From NCBI GenBank assembly GCA_903832475.1, contig CAILBQ010000518.1, positions 1 through 13,964 on the forward strand: 13,964 nt of DNA, in the 5' to 3' direction. The notes beneath the pieces are model-generated. The model saw only the letters and a program-made list of their open reading frames with translations, was not told the origin of the DNA and did not search any database. The DNA comes from an uncultured Acidobacteriota bacterium. Lineage in GTDB: Bacteria; Acidobacteriota; Terriglobia; Terriglobales; Acidobacteriaceae. The position numbers and the translations under genes were made by a program. Positions 1 to 7,618 of the stretch are shown here, in pieces. Positions within the stretch are counted from its first letter, which is position 1, and every line of letters starts with the position of its first letter.

Positions 1-393
1 GATCAACCGCGCCTATTGGAGCGGGTCGGATACAAGAATTGGACCTTCCTGCCAGCATCCCAATTCGGCTATGTGCCCTATTTGGACGTTTCAGCCGTGA
101 CACGGTCGTTTTACATGGATGAAAAAGAGGCGCTGCGAAGGTACGTTTACGCGCTCAATGAGGCGATTTCATATATAGCGCACCATAGGGACGAGGCTGC
201 CGCGATTACCGTAGGCTCAATCGCCAGAGACGCCGGAACGATCGCTGAGATGCGATCACGGCTTGACCGAGAGATTCCGCTATATCTTGGGGACGGCTCG
301 GAGGCTCCCCTCTACATGAGCGAGACCAAGCTCAGGTCCCAGCTCGCGGTCCTTTACCGATATCACCGCATTGAACTCGCGGAAGCGCGGTGA
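1..393 (+). CDS. ABC transporter substrate-binding protein, NitT/TauT/THI5-like, 3' end only
   Basis: The reading frame is open to the first base of the window, so only the last 130 residues or so are seen and the true start lies upstream. The text (GYKNWTFLP near the left edge, then FYMDEKEALRRYVYALNEA and a helical tail ending in RYHRIELAEAR) matches the C-terminal lobe of NMT1/THI5-like periplasmic binding proteins. There an aromatic-rich strand precedes a helix beginning near 'eaLrrYv.Al.eAi.yI'. Such proteins deliver nitrate, sulfonates, pyrimidine precursors or other small molecules to an ABC importer; the ligand cannot be told from this part. No signal peptide is visible because the N-terminus is missing. 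The gene converges on the deaminase gene of the minus-strand operon, with 198 bp between stop codons, so it is not in that operon. Family call is fairly sure, ligand unknown. Confidence 0.72.
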   Translation, partial: DQPRLLERVGYKNWTFLPASQFGYVPYLDVSAVTRSFYMDEKEALRRYVYALNEAISYIAHHRDEAAAITVGSIARDAGTIAEMRSRLDREIPLYLGDGSEAPLYMSETKLRSQLAVLYRYHRIELAEAR

Positions 394-591
394 GGTCATC
401 CCCGATAGGTTCTGCAGATGGTTTTGGTCGTTTTCCGGCGCAGGCGCCATATTCCTGGCGATCGTGCGGACCGCGTGGGATTGCCGTTCTTGGATGGACG
501 CGGGCGCCAAGCAGCGTGGGAGCGGCTGCCGCTCACAACGCTTGTAAAGCGGTCCGCCCTTTCTGGGCCGGATGTCGGGGTTGGTCGCGAC
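394..591. other. Convergent intergenic stretch
   Basis: This stretch lies between the stop codons of the binding-protein gene (+) and the deaminase gene (-). I see no credible gene and no strong hairpin with a T-run for either direction. The short overlapping reading frames here have no recognisable protein text. Confidence 0.6.
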
Positions 592-1632
592 TTAGTCGCT
601 AACGGGATCGACCCCAGTAGACGACTTCCGTGAATCTGCCTCCGCTGAGGCGGCGTCGAGCTCAGCCATGTACCGGGCGCGGGTACCGGAATCGATGTCA
701 GCTTCCTCCCAGCCGACCTTCAATATCCGGACGATTTCCTGAAATGTGAAGGAAGCCTCGTCCACCAACGCGGCGAGGTCGTCGGTGATGAAGTTTCCGA
801 ACAAAATGGGATCGTCTGAATTCACCGTGCAGCGAACACCCGCCGTGAGGAGGGATCGAAGCGGGTGGGCGGCGATCGAAGGGCAGACCTTGAGCCGCAA
901 ATTGCTCAATGGACAAAGGTCCAGCACCACCCCTTCCCCCGCCAACCGCGATACAAGGTCGGGGCTTTCCACCGCCCGAACTCCATGCTGAACGCGGTCC
1001 ACCTTCAGATCAGCAACCACCTGACGGACGCTGTCAGGTCCGCAGAACTCGCCGGCGTGCGCCTTGTTCCTCTTGCCGCAGGCCTTCGCTCGCGCCCACA
1101 CCTCCGCAGTCCATGGTTCCAGCGGCAACGATTCTATCCCATGAAGGTCCAGGCCTGCGACCTCATCGCTGGTCGCCGCTTTGTCGATGATTCCTGCCAG
1201 GCGGCCGTTGTATGCGTTCCGTCGAAAGCCGCAGTAGAAGCGCACGTCCATATCTGGAGGCGCCTCTGATCGGAGCGCCCTGATGAAAACATCCAAGTCG
1301 AAATCGTGCCGTTCCAAAAGGAAGAGATTCAGGCTCGTCTCCAGGTAGCGGACGTTCTGTGCCCTGATATCCTTGAATATGGGGCCCGCCAGGGCGAGGT
1401 AGTCCTCAGGCGACTGGAAGGACGGAAAAACATAGTCGCGGCTGATTTGGGAAAAATGGGCGAAGTCGTCGTAGCGAAATTCGGGCGCCCAAAACGGGGG
1501 TACGGGGCGAAGCACGTCACCGTGCCGCGCCTGGGCTTCTGAGAGCGGTAGCGCGGCCTCGAAGTGGAGGTGCTGTTCAGTCTTCGGAAGCCGAAGTAGG
1601 CGCTCTCGCTCGGTCGCGGTCAGGGTTGGCAC
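592..1632 (-). CDS. Adenosine/adenine deaminase-family hydrolase
   Basis: A zinc-dependent purine deaminase of the adenosine deaminase family (amidohydrolase TIM barrel), about 346 residues, normal for the family. With the GTG start at 1632 the visible active-site set is H21-x-H23 (metal ligands), H192-A-G-E195 (metal ligand and proton shuttle), H216-G-V and the S-D273-D274-P motif. All are intact, so it should be catalytic. The CPLSNLRLKV stretch and NSDDPILFG resemble the adenine-deaminase branch, whereas HAGE-x-x-GPDSV is more adenosine-deaminase-like. The substrate loop reads GLDLHGIES instead of the usual GIDLAGDE, so the substrate may be unusual. The frame stays open up to an ATG at 1725, but that would add about 31 residues before the conserved LPKTEQHLH and lies deep in the permease gene. 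GTG at 1632 overlaps the permease stop by 13 nt, typical of coupled translation. Third gene of the P450-permease-deaminase operon. Confidence 0.85.
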   Translation of the reverse strand: MPTLTATERERLLRLPKTEQHLHFEAALPLSEAQARHGDVLRPVPPFWAPEFRYDDFAHFSQISRDYVFPSFQSPEDYLALAGPIFKDIRAQNVRYLETSLNLFLLERHDFDLDVFIRALRSEAPPDMDVRFYCGFRRNAYNGRLAGIIDKAATSDEVAGLDLHGIESLPLEPWTAEVWARAKACGKRNKAHAGEFCGPDSVRQVVADLKVDRVQHGVRAVESPDLVSRLAGEGVVLDLCPLSNLRLKVCPSIAAHPLRSLLTAGVRCTVNSDDPILFGNFITDDLAALVDEASFTFQEIVRILKVGWEEADIDSGTRARYMAELDAASAEADSRKSSTGVDPVSD

Positions 1633-3200
1633 GTTGTCTTGAGGTTGCGGCGATACAGGTGAAAGGATCCGAGAAGCAGCGCCACCGCCGCGTAGCTCAA
1701 GGAAAATCCGGGGGCTGCCCACCACCCAAAGGTGCTTTCAATCCCGTCGTGCGCGATGTGGAAAGCGTGGACCAGTCCCAGTGCCGAGAGCATGGCGGCG
1801 ATCAGCGCCCAGACGGCCGCCTTGTCGAAGCGCCGGTCAATGACGTGCACCATGATGGCGGTAAGCAGCATAGAACTTATGAGCGCCCCCTGGCTGAAGC
1901 CGATCAAGCCTCGTACAGCGAGGTCGTCGCCGAAGCGGTCGATGACGTTAGAGATCGGGACGCCTGCTGCGGCCGCTGTGCTCTTGAGGATCCCAAGCCC
2001 CCACTGCGCCAGCAGCGGCAGGAGCCCGAGAACCACCGCGATCGCGTGGCCCTTCGGCACCTCAGTGAACGCCTGGGCTGTCGTTGCAAGGCCGACCCAC
2101 ATCAGGATGGCCATCGCCGGCTGCAGCGGCACCACGCACACGATCCACGTGATGCCGCCGCAAAAGCAAAGCAGCGTTACGGCGGCTCCGTTCAGGACCG
2201 AGTAGCCTGACCTCGCGCCCAATTGTTTCCATGCAGGATGCCCCAAGTAGAGGTTTGTCGGGAAGCAGCTTCCGAAAAAAGCCGCAACGACGCCGCCTAG
2301 GCCGTTGGTCAGCAGCGAGGTCCGGGTGTCGTAGGCGTCTCCTGCCGCCTCGGCGCTTTCCAGGATCTGGAGCGATTCGACCATTTGAACCAGCGCGACG
2401 GGCAGTATGACCGAAAGGTACCGAAGCCCCGTACTGGAGAAGACAAAATTCAGGACGGAAACCGGGTGTGGAAGACTGATCGACAATGGGCTGGGTGAAG
2501 GCGGTTCGAAGTGCAGGAACCCGACACCACGAAGGCCCCACGCTAGGCCCGTTCCGACCACAATGGCCAGGAGGCCGGCGGGAATTCGCGCGGGCAGCCG
2601 AATCCCGGGTGTGTAACCCACGAGCAGAATGAACAGCGGGACGAGGGCAATTGTCGGCTGCTGGAAGATCTCAAGCACGAAGCCCATGGCGATGTAGACA
2701 AGGGCTATGCCAGCAAGGGGGCTTAGCAGCGCGGCCCGCGGCGTATGGCGACGCAGCCAACCTCCAAAGAACGCCGCCCCGGTTTCAAGAATGCTGCGCA
2801 GGAAACAGGCGAAGAGCCCCACATGGTAGGCAAGCTTCCAGTCGTGGGTCGCCGCATAGATCGGGCCCATGATCAGGTAGACGTTGGCGATCAGCGTGGT
2901 GAGAGCCACGCCGTAGGGCAGGGCGGTCACATCCGAACGGCCGGTTTTCACTGCGAGCCGGCGCGCCTGCCAGGCGTAAAGCAGGTTGCCGAAAAGCACG
3001 GAAACAGCGGCTCCTGGAAGGATAACCTTCACGACATAGTCGGTGGGAATCCCGCATACGGTCGGGCAAAGGACCGTGATGAGCATGAGTTGAAGGAGGT
3101 TGTCGACAAAGAGCGCGGCGACTGCATCCCAATCGCCTTGGGTGAGGTATGGGACCCTCTTGTCGGTAGACCGAGCGGCTGTGTCGTATCCGGCCGACAC
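1620..3200 (-). CDS. NCS2/AzgA-like nucleobase permease
   Basis: A 526-residue polytopic inner-membrane protein with about 12-14 hydrophobic segments. It resembles the xanthine/uracil permease superfamily (NCS2; nearest in style to the AzgA adenine/guanine/hypoxanthine branch). Diagnostic text includes DVTALPYGV at about residues 90-98, followed by a helix. A glutamate-rich segment VESLQILESAEAAGD lies at 274-288, where the family carries its substrate-binding acidic residue. A broken-helix region, SCFPTNLYLGHPAW, follows at 311-324. Members carry purine or pyrimidine bases by proton symport; the exact substrate is not readable here, and this sub-branch is divergent. The start is GTG at 3200, only 3 nt after the P450 stop codon, and the end overlaps the deaminase start. 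Tight packing with a purine deaminase supports a purine-like substrate. A short hydrophilic N-terminal tail of about 20 residues precedes the first membrane helix. Confidence 0.8.
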   Translation of the reverse strand: MSAGYDTAARSTDKRVPYLTQGDWDAVAALFVDNLLQLMLITVLCPTVCGIPTDYVVKVILPGAAVSVLFGNLLYAWQARRLAVKTGRSDVTALPYGVALTTLIANVYLIMGPIYAATHDWKLAYHVGLFACFLRSILETGAAFFGGWLRRHTPRAALLSPLAGIALVYIAMGFVLEIFQQPTIALVPLFILLVGYTPGIRLPARIPAGLLAIVVGTGLAWGLRGVGFLHFEPPSPSPLSISLPHPVSVLNFVFSSTGLRYLSVILPVALVQMVESLQILESAEAAGDAYDTRTSLLTNGLGGVVAAFFGSCFPTNLYLGHPAWKQLGARSGYSVLNGAAVTLLCFCGGITWIVCVVPLQPAMAILMWVGLATTAQAFTEVPKGHAIAVVLGLLPLLAQWGLGILKSTAAAAGVPISNVIDRFGDDLAVRGLIGFSQGALISSMLLTAIMVHVIDRRFDKAAVWALIAAMLSALGLVHAFHIAHDGIESTFGWWAAPGFSLSYAAVALLLGSFHLYRRNLKTTCQP

Positions 3201-3203
3201 GGT

Positions 3204-4526
3204 TTAGGTCCGGGGACTTACGCTCACAGGGTGGGGCGGACGCTGGCGAACCCTTCCGGGATCGAGGGAGTAGGCGAAACCAGGGGCATAACCCAGCGAT
3301 ACATCATAGCCTAGAAGCAATTCCGCCAGCACCACCGGGGTGTGAAGACGCGCGACGTTCATGCCGAGGCAGATGTGCGTGCCCCCTCCAAAGGCGACAT
3401 GGGCCTTTCTAGACGGTTCGGCTGCTACCCACCGGCTCGGATCAAAACGCAAGGGGTCCGGGTAGTACTCGGAAAGGAAATGCAACAAGGTATGAACCTG
3501 GAGCACGGTGACCCCGGTTGGGATGGTGTGCCCGTGGAACTCAAGGTCCCGCGCGGCCCTTCGGGACATGAAGATCAGCCCCGGATGAAGCCTTTCGGTC
3601 TCCTGGATGAAGGCGCGGAGCTTGGGGTGGGCGCCGAGGCCCCTTGAAAAGGTGTCTGGCTGGTATCCGGCGAGTTCGGCCCGGATCTGCTCCTTCCAAG
3701 CGGGGAGGGTTTCAAGACGCTCCAAGCAGCGGCAAAGCAGGCGGCTTGTATTCTCGATTCCGGCGATGAGGAGCAGATAGCAGTCGTAGCGCAGCTCCTC
3801 CGGCGTGAGCGCACCCAGGTCTCCCGCCTCCTGATCCATCAAAGCCTGAAGATTGTCGTCCTTGCGCTCACCCTTTAGCCGGGCGGTCACTTGGCGGTCC
3901 AAGAGTGCAAAAGTCGCCTCCCTGTCGGCACAATAGCGGGGTTGTCCGTAGTGTTCCTCCGGATGGACGCTGTTGTTGATCCCAAACATGAGATCCTCCT
4001 CGAACCCGATCGCCGCCTTCATTTCATCCTCCGTCAGGTCGACCTTCAGAAGTGTTCGGCTGTTGATTGTCAGCAGCAGCCTCACAAGGAGCTCCATCAA
4101 GTCTCGTTGCCGACCTTCGGGTGATGCGAGATAGGCCCGTGCGGTCTCCGCCATGGCCGGCACAAGTCTCGTGACGGCGTCCATGGCGAATCCGGGTTTC
4201 AGCAGTCGTCGCTTTCGCGCATGCGCCTGTCCCTCCAGCCGCGTCACATGGGTCGGGCCCAATTGGTTTGTGAAACCCTTGCGTGCATCGGCAAAGCTCC
4301 AGTTCTCGGGGTTCTGCCAGAAGAACTCATTGGCCTCCTGGCCGGCGATCACCACGCAGGCCGTCCCTCGGTACTTGGTCGAAAATATCGGACCGTAAGT
4401 CCGGTAACCTTCCACCAGGAAATTCACGGGATGGGCAAGAAGGCCCGGGCTTGCCAACTCTTCACCGGTTTCCCCTGGGCTAAAATGGCGCGGAATCGAG
4501 GCGATCTGTGGAGAGAGTAAGGACAT
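3204..4526 (-). CDS. Cytochrome P450
   Basis: A soluble bacterial P450 of 440 residues, with no membrane anchor. Motifs in order: C-helix H102-x-x-x-R106; I-helix oxygen-activation motif AGIENTS at 255-261, where the usual acidic residue before Thr/Ser is E-N-T; K-helix E309-x-x-R312; and the haem-binding loop FGGGTHICLG at 379-388 with axial cysteine C386. The C-terminal half follows the normal P450 fold, so the enzyme should bind haem and activate oxygen. No ferredoxin or reductase gene is in the window, so the redox partner must come from elsewhere. It is the first gene of a minus-strand operon followed by a nucleobase permease and a purine deaminase, suggesting hydroxylation or N-dealkylation of a purine-like substrate; this is inference. 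The ATG at 4526 has only a distant GGAGG (4549-4554, 22 nt away), so initiation may be weak or the leader structured. Confidence 0.93.
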   Translation of the reverse strand: MSLLSPQIASIPRHFSPGETGEELASPGLLAHPVNFLVEGYRTYGPIFSTKYRGTACVVIAGQEANEFFWQNPENWSFADARKGFTNQLGPTHVTRLEGQAHARKRRLLKPGFAMDAVTRLVPAMAETARAYLASPEGRQRDLMELLVRLLLTINSRTLLKVDLTEDEMKAAIGFEEDLMFGINNSVHPEEHYGQPRYCADREATFALLDRQVTARLKGERKDDNLQALMDQEAGDLGALTPEELRYDCYLLLIAGIENTSRLLCRCLERLETLPAWKEQIRAELAGYQPDTFSRGLGAHPKLRAFIQETERLHPGLIFMSRRAARDLEFHGHTIPTGVTVLQVHTLLHFLSEYYPDPLRFDPSRWVAAEPSRKAHVAFGGGTHICLGMNVARLHTPVVLAELLLGYDVSLGYAPGFAYSLDPGRVRQRPPHPVSVSPRT

Positions 4527-4620
4527 GAAGTCGGGTGAATCCGAATGGCCTCCTAAGCTTATTTCACGCCGAACGGATGAACGATTTCTACCTTCCTCAG
4601 CCTAGGCAGAGGTGGGTGGG

Positions 4621-4650
4621 AAGATAGCCCTTGGGCGTAGCTATTTTCAA
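4621..4650 (-). promoter_or_regulatory. Candidate sigma-70-type promoter of the P450 operon
   Basis: Read on the minus strand: TTGAAA (4650-4645) and TATCTT (4626-4621) with an 18-bp spacer. The spacer carries the inverted pair ATAGC/GCTAT around GCCCAAGGGC, which could be an operator. Transcription would start near 4614, leaving a leader of roughly 90 nt before the P450 ATG. Pattern match only. Confidence 0.35.
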
Positions 4651-4683
4651 AGGAACCGGGCGCTGCCAAGACAATAGTCAAGT

Positions 4684-4704
4684 AACTTAAAAACAGCAAC
4701 TTAA
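4684..4704. repeat. Two direct repeats AACTTAA, 14 bp apart
   Basis: AACTTAA occurs at 4684-4690 and 4698-4704, flanked by similar bases (GTAACTTAAA and GCAACTTAAG). The pair lies just upstream of the candidate P450-operon promoter and could be tandem half-sites for an activator. The region is AT-rich, so chance is possible. Confidence 0.25.
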
Positions 4705-4877
4705 GAAATATTCAGATGGGTCTCCAGGTTCGAATTCCAAACGGGTGCGGACAGCTTTCCGCACAATGCGCCGTGATCAACCGTCTCTCTGAGCTAGCAG
4801 GATGGTGTCAGCGATTCCGTATTTGGGTAGCGCTGCACGATGAGGCTGGGCGACGCCATGCACGCGTTTGGAGCAAA

Positions 4878-4901
4878 TTGAACCATCATGGGCTGGTTCA
4901 A
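4878..4901 (-). terminator. Hairpin across the fucosidase stop codon
   Basis: A perfect 8-bp inverted repeat, TTGAACCA / TGGTTCAA, with an 8-nt loop spans the stop codon of the fucosidase gene (TGA at 4898-4900 on the minus strand). On the minus-strand transcript it is followed by TTTGC, a weak T-run, so termination would be inefficient or Rho-assisted. The perfect arms are directly visible; the terminator role is inferred. Confidence 0.4.
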
Positions 4902-6490
4902 AGCCTCACCTCGAGCGCTAGTGCCACGCTGCTGGGTAGAATCTGAGGAAGATTTACTATCAGACCTTCGTCGCTCTGCCGCCAGTCCAAGGTGCCGTCG
5001 TACCCTAGCAGGGACACGCCGTGAACGGTTCCAACTGCGCGCGAAAGCGAACCCACGACCAGCCTGTGATCCGTCGGAATCTCCATGGCGATCGCATATA
5101 GCGCCTTGCCGTCCTTTGATCGGGTGAAACGGATGTCCTGGGGTGTGAAGGCGCGAACCTGCACGTCGCTCTGGCCGTCAAACTCCCCCTTTTCTGCCGA
5201 CTTGGTCGACGGCCCCTCGCCATAGATTGTCCATGGTCTGGTCGCGTAAATGGCTTTCCCGTTTGTCCTCAGCCAGACGCCGATTTCCCTTACAATGGCG
5301 ATTTCATCGGCGTCCGGTTGACCGTCGCGTTGAAGCGGAACGCTGAGCATAAGGTTGCCATTCTTGCTAACAATGTCCGCCAGCATTCGAATAACCGATG
5401 CAGCGGACTTGTACTGATGCTTCTGGAAAACTTCCGCATTATAGTGCCACTGGCCGATGCACGTGTCGGTCTGCCACGGTTGAGGCAGAATGCCCTCGGC
5501 CTTTCCCCGCTCGATGTCGTACACGATTGCACGGCGTTGCATCGGCGGCAGGAGTTTCGCGGTTACGACCGCTTCGTTCGTCCCGTGTTGCTGGATGCTG
5601 GAATTGTAAAAGTGGGAGTAGAGATTGAGACCGTAGGAGTCATCGATGTCCAAATAATGCATCGGCACAATCGTCTCATCGAAGTAGATCATGTCGGGAT
5701 GGTAGTCATCCCAAAGCTGTTGAATCCGGAGACATACGTTTTCGCAATAGGCGCGGCTGGGCTTTGCACCGATCGGGTGGTTCTGGCAGTATAGTTGCTG
5801 GGGATCGAGGCCGTCCCACCATTTCCCCTTCCCGTCGGCCTTCGTCAATTTCCCATCATAAGGCACGCCGGCGAGGGGTCCGGTTGTGTCGGCACCCTGG
5901 GAGGGTTCGTACCAGCGCCAGGTCCAGCCGCTGTTGTGAACGCTGACCCCGAAGCGAAGTCCGTTCTTTCTGGCGGCCGCAGCCCACTCCCCGATCAAAT
6001 CCCTCTTGGGGCCTATGTTCACCGAATTCCACGGCTGGTATCTGGAGTTCCAGTTGTCGAAGTTGTCGCAATGCACCGCCAGTGCCAGGAAGTACCGTGC
6101 GCCGTTTTCCTTGTAAAACTTGAGGAGGGTGTCGGGATCGAAATGCTCGGCCTTCCACTGATGAATCACATCCTTGAAGCCGACCTTTGAGGGATGACCG
6201 TATTCAGCAAGATGGGATTCATAGTCGGGATTGCCCTGTTCGTACATGTTGCGAGCGTACCAGTCGCCGTGCTCGGGCTCACACTGCGGCCCCCAGTGCG
6301 CCCAGATCCCGAATTTCGCATCCCGGAACCACTCCGGTGTCTGGTAGTTGACCAGTGAATCCCAGTTCGGCTTGAAGGGTCCGTCGCTTATTGAAGGGGC
6401 GTTTCGCGAAGAATCGCTAGACCCATCGGCAAAGGAGGCTCCAGCACAAAGAAGGCTGGCGACGGAGATGAGAATTCCTCGGCAATGCAT
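4898..6490 (-). CDS. Secreted alpha-L-fucosidase, GH29
   Basis: A glycoside hydrolase family 29 enzyme, about 530 residues. It releases terminal alpha-L-fucose from plant, algal or animal glycans by a retaining mechanism. With the ATG at 6490 the protein opens with a signal peptide (MHCRGILISVASLLCAGASFADG), so it is periplasmic or exported. The catalytic barrel begins with the family stretch WFRDAKFGIWAHWGP (His65 in HWG). It continues with VHCDNFDNWNS (His140) and the nucleophile motif MIYFDE with Asp271. The C-terminal 130 residues or so fit the usual beta-sandwich. A longer frame open to a TTG at 6616 is rejected because it would put 42 residues before the signal peptide. The gene stands alone: 371 bp from the P450 start and divergent from the methyltransferase gene. 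A GC-rich hairpin lies 17 nt upstream of the start codon. No other sugar gene is adjacent. Confidence 0.93.
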   Translation of the reverse strand: MHCRGILISVASLLCAGASFADGSSDSSRNAPSISDGPFKPNWDSLVNYQTPEWFRDAKFGIWAHWGPQCEPEHGDWYARNMYEQGNPDYESHLAEYGHPSKVGFKDVIHQWKAEHFDPDTLLKFYKENGARYFLALAVHCDNFDNWNSRYQPWNSVNIGPKRDLIGEWAAAARKNGLRFGVSVHNSGWTWRWYEPSQGADTTGPLAGVPYDGKLTKADGKGKWWDGLDPQQLYCQNHPIGAKPSRAYCENVCLRIQQLWDDYHPDMIYFDETIVPMHYLDIDDSYGLNLYSHFYNSSIQQHGTNEAVVTAKLLPPMQRRAIVYDIERGKAEGILPQPWQTDTCIGQWHYNAEVFQKHQYKSAASVIRMLADIVSKNGNLMLSVPLQRDGQPDADEIAIVREIGVWLRTNGKAIYATRPWTIYGEGPSTKSAEKGEFDGQSDVQVRAFTPQDIRFTRSKDGKALYAIAMEIPTDHRLVVGSLSRAVGTVHGVSLLGYDGTLDWRQSDEGLIVNLPQILPSSVALALEVRL

Positions 6491-6506
6491 AGGGTTGGTC
6501 GCCTGT

Positions 6507-6529
6507 GAGGCCCCGTAGACGGGGGCCTC
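6507..6529 (-). promoter_or_regulatory. GC-rich hairpin in the fucosidase leader
   Basis: A perfect 8-bp inverted repeat GAGGCCCC / GGGGCCTC with a 7-nt loop ends 16-17 nt before the fucosidase ATG. A stable stem this close to the start could block or tune ribosome access, or be the base of a small attenuator. There is no T-run after it, so a simple terminator is unlikely. Confidence 0.4.
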
Positions 6530-6870
6530 GGTTATGGTCCCAGGGGTTTGCCAAATGTACCCGCCAGGCGCGCTGCCGCGAGGAGCAAATCGCGGACCGA
6601 TCTGGAATTGAAGCAAGACAGGGATTCCTGCACTTACTTTCGCACGCCTGGTACCGGGAGGTCAGAACGAGGAGGGGCACACGCGTAGAAGCCTGGATTG
6701 AGTGATCTAGTCCCGAGCGAGACGTCTTGGCGTGGGGTGGAATCGAGCGGTGCTGATGGAGTTTGCCGCACTTAAGAATGGGAATCGACGCCTTTCCTAG
6801 TTGGATGCTCCTCGTTGGGCATAAGACCGTGTGGGGCCATGCGATGATCTTGCGGCCGACCTTTCGTGTG

Positions 6871-6898
6871 TAACGATCGGTATCGATGATCGGTTATC
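6871..6898. repeat. Interrupted inverted/direct repeat, possible operator
   Basis: TAACGATC and GATCGGTTA face each other with one extra base, and GATCGGTATC / GATCGGTTATC also form a direct repeat 13 bp apart. It lies about 75-100 bp upstream of the methyltransferase start. A regulator site is possible but unproven. Confidence 0.25.
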
Positions 6899-6924
6899 CT
6901 TAGGCTAACCCAAATGTCCAACTC

Positions 6925-6940
6925 CGAGCCTTCGGGCTCG
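6925..6940 (+). promoter_or_regulatory. UUCG-tetraloop hairpin upstream of the methyltransferase gene
   Basis: CGAGCC-TTCG-GGCTCG is a perfect 6-bp GC-rich stem closed by the very stable UUCG loop, 31 nt before the ATG at 6972. It is likely an RNA structure (transcript stabilisation, or the end of an upstream transcript). No T-run follows. Confidence 0.4.
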
Positions 6941-6971
6941 CCTGACACCTCTCATTGCCCCGCGGTATTCC

Positions 6972-7547
6972 ATGATCAACTTCCTTACGAATCACCTGAT
7001 CGAGCTCATGTGGCTTTCCTGGGCGACCTACTGGCTTGCGAGCAGTTTTGCGGCGAGCAGCCCGAAGCGCGTCCAGAATCCAGGCGATCGGATGATCTAT
7101 CGTTTGAAAATGGCCGTTGCGGCCGCGTTGCTTCTTTTCCCGAGCCTCAGCTTTGGCTGGCTAGGCGTGGGGCTAATTCCGCGATCTTGGGCCCTCTATT
7201 GGATTGCCGTGACCCTCGTTGCCTGCGGGTTGGGATTCGCCTGTTGGGCGCGGTTTCACCTTGGGACGTATTGGAGCGGCCATGTTACGCTAAAGCCTGG
7301 TCATCGGCTGATCCGAACCGGACCCTATGCGATCGTCAGGCACCCCATTTACACGGGGCTATTGCTGGCATTTGCCGGCTCGGCGGTGGCGGTCGACCGT
7401 GTTGCGGGCATCTTGAGCATCGGGATCCTTCTCTATGCGACGATTCCGAAGATCCATTTGGAGGAGCAGTGGTTGACGGAGGAATTCGGGGAGGAGTATC
7501 AGCGCTATCGAAACGAGGTGAAGATGCTTGTCCCCTTTGTCTGTTGA
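6972..7547 (+). CDS. ICMT/PEMT-type membrane methyltransferase
   Basis: A 191-residue inner-membrane protein of the isoprenylcysteine carboxyl methyltransferase-like family (also near phospholipid methyltransferases and NnrU-like proteins). Hydrophobic segments lie near residues 8-28, 46-68, 72-94 and 128-158. The SAM-binding signature is complete: GHRLIRTGPYAIVRHPIYTG (110-129, R123-H124-P125) followed by the C-terminal acidic motif HLEEQWLTEEFGEEYQRY (162-179). Bacterial members methylate lipids, quinone-like or other small membrane-soluble substrates; the substrate is unknown here. The ATG at 6972 is the first good start and has no clear Shine-Dalgarno sequence. A 69-bp gap separates it from the next membrane-protein gene in the same direction, so co-transcription is likely. 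Confidence 0.85.
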   Translation: MINFLTNHLIELMWLSWATYWLASSFAASSPKRVQNPGDRMIYRLKMAVAAALLLFPSLSFGWLGVGLIPRSWALYWIAVTLVACGLGFACWARFHLGTYWSGHVTLKPGHRLIRTGPYAIVRHPIYTGLLLAFAGSAVAVDRVAGILSIGILLYATIPKIHLEEQWLTEEFGEEYQRYRNEVKMLVPFVC

Positions 7548-7585
7548 TCTCGCGGCGCCGTTAGCGGGCAGATTCCAGTTTATCG

Positions 7586-7618
7586 CAGGAGGATCTTATG
7601 GTAGCAGAATGTTACCAT
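7586..7618 (+). promoter_or_regulatory. Strong RBS with a start-codon hairpin (possible coupled translation)
   Basis: AGGAGG (7588-7593) sits 4 nt before an ATG at 7598, which opens a 29-codon frame ending at 7687, out of frame with the membrane-protein gene. ATGGTA (7598-7603) is the exact reverse complement of TACCAT (7613-7618), so the ATG of the membrane-protein gene at 7617 lies in the stem of this hairpin. Ribosomes entering at 7598 would open it. Confidence 0.4.

Larger units (their letters stand above)
4527..4897. other. Intergenic leader/promoter region upstream of the P450 operon
   Basis: 371 bp between the fucosidase stop and the P450 start, both genes on the minus strand. It holds the probable P450-operon promoter (4621-4650), two direct repeats of AACTTAA spaced 14 bp apart (4684-4690 and 4698-4704), and a hairpin at the fucosidase stop codon. 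No protein-coding frame here looks real. Confidence 0.5.
6491..6971. other. Divergent intergenic region
   Basis: 481 bp between the fucosidase start (-) and the methyltransferase start (+), so it must hold both promoters. It contains a GC-rich hairpin (6507-6529), a UUCG-loop hairpin (6925-6940) and a near-palindrome around GATCGGTTATC (6871-6898). I cannot assign clear -35/-10 pairs, and the reading frames here have no recognisable protein text. Confidence 0.5.

Noticed and set aside
1633..1725. N-terminal extension of the deaminase to an ATG at 1725
   Set aside because: It adds about 31 residues with no family similarity, lies inside the permease gene, and the GTG at 1632 puts the conserved LPKTEQHLH motif at the usual distance from the start.
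6491..6616. Longer fucosidase start (TTG at 6616)
   Set aside because: It would bury a clear signal peptide behind 42 extra residues and spans the GC-rich hairpin; ATG at 6490 is far better.
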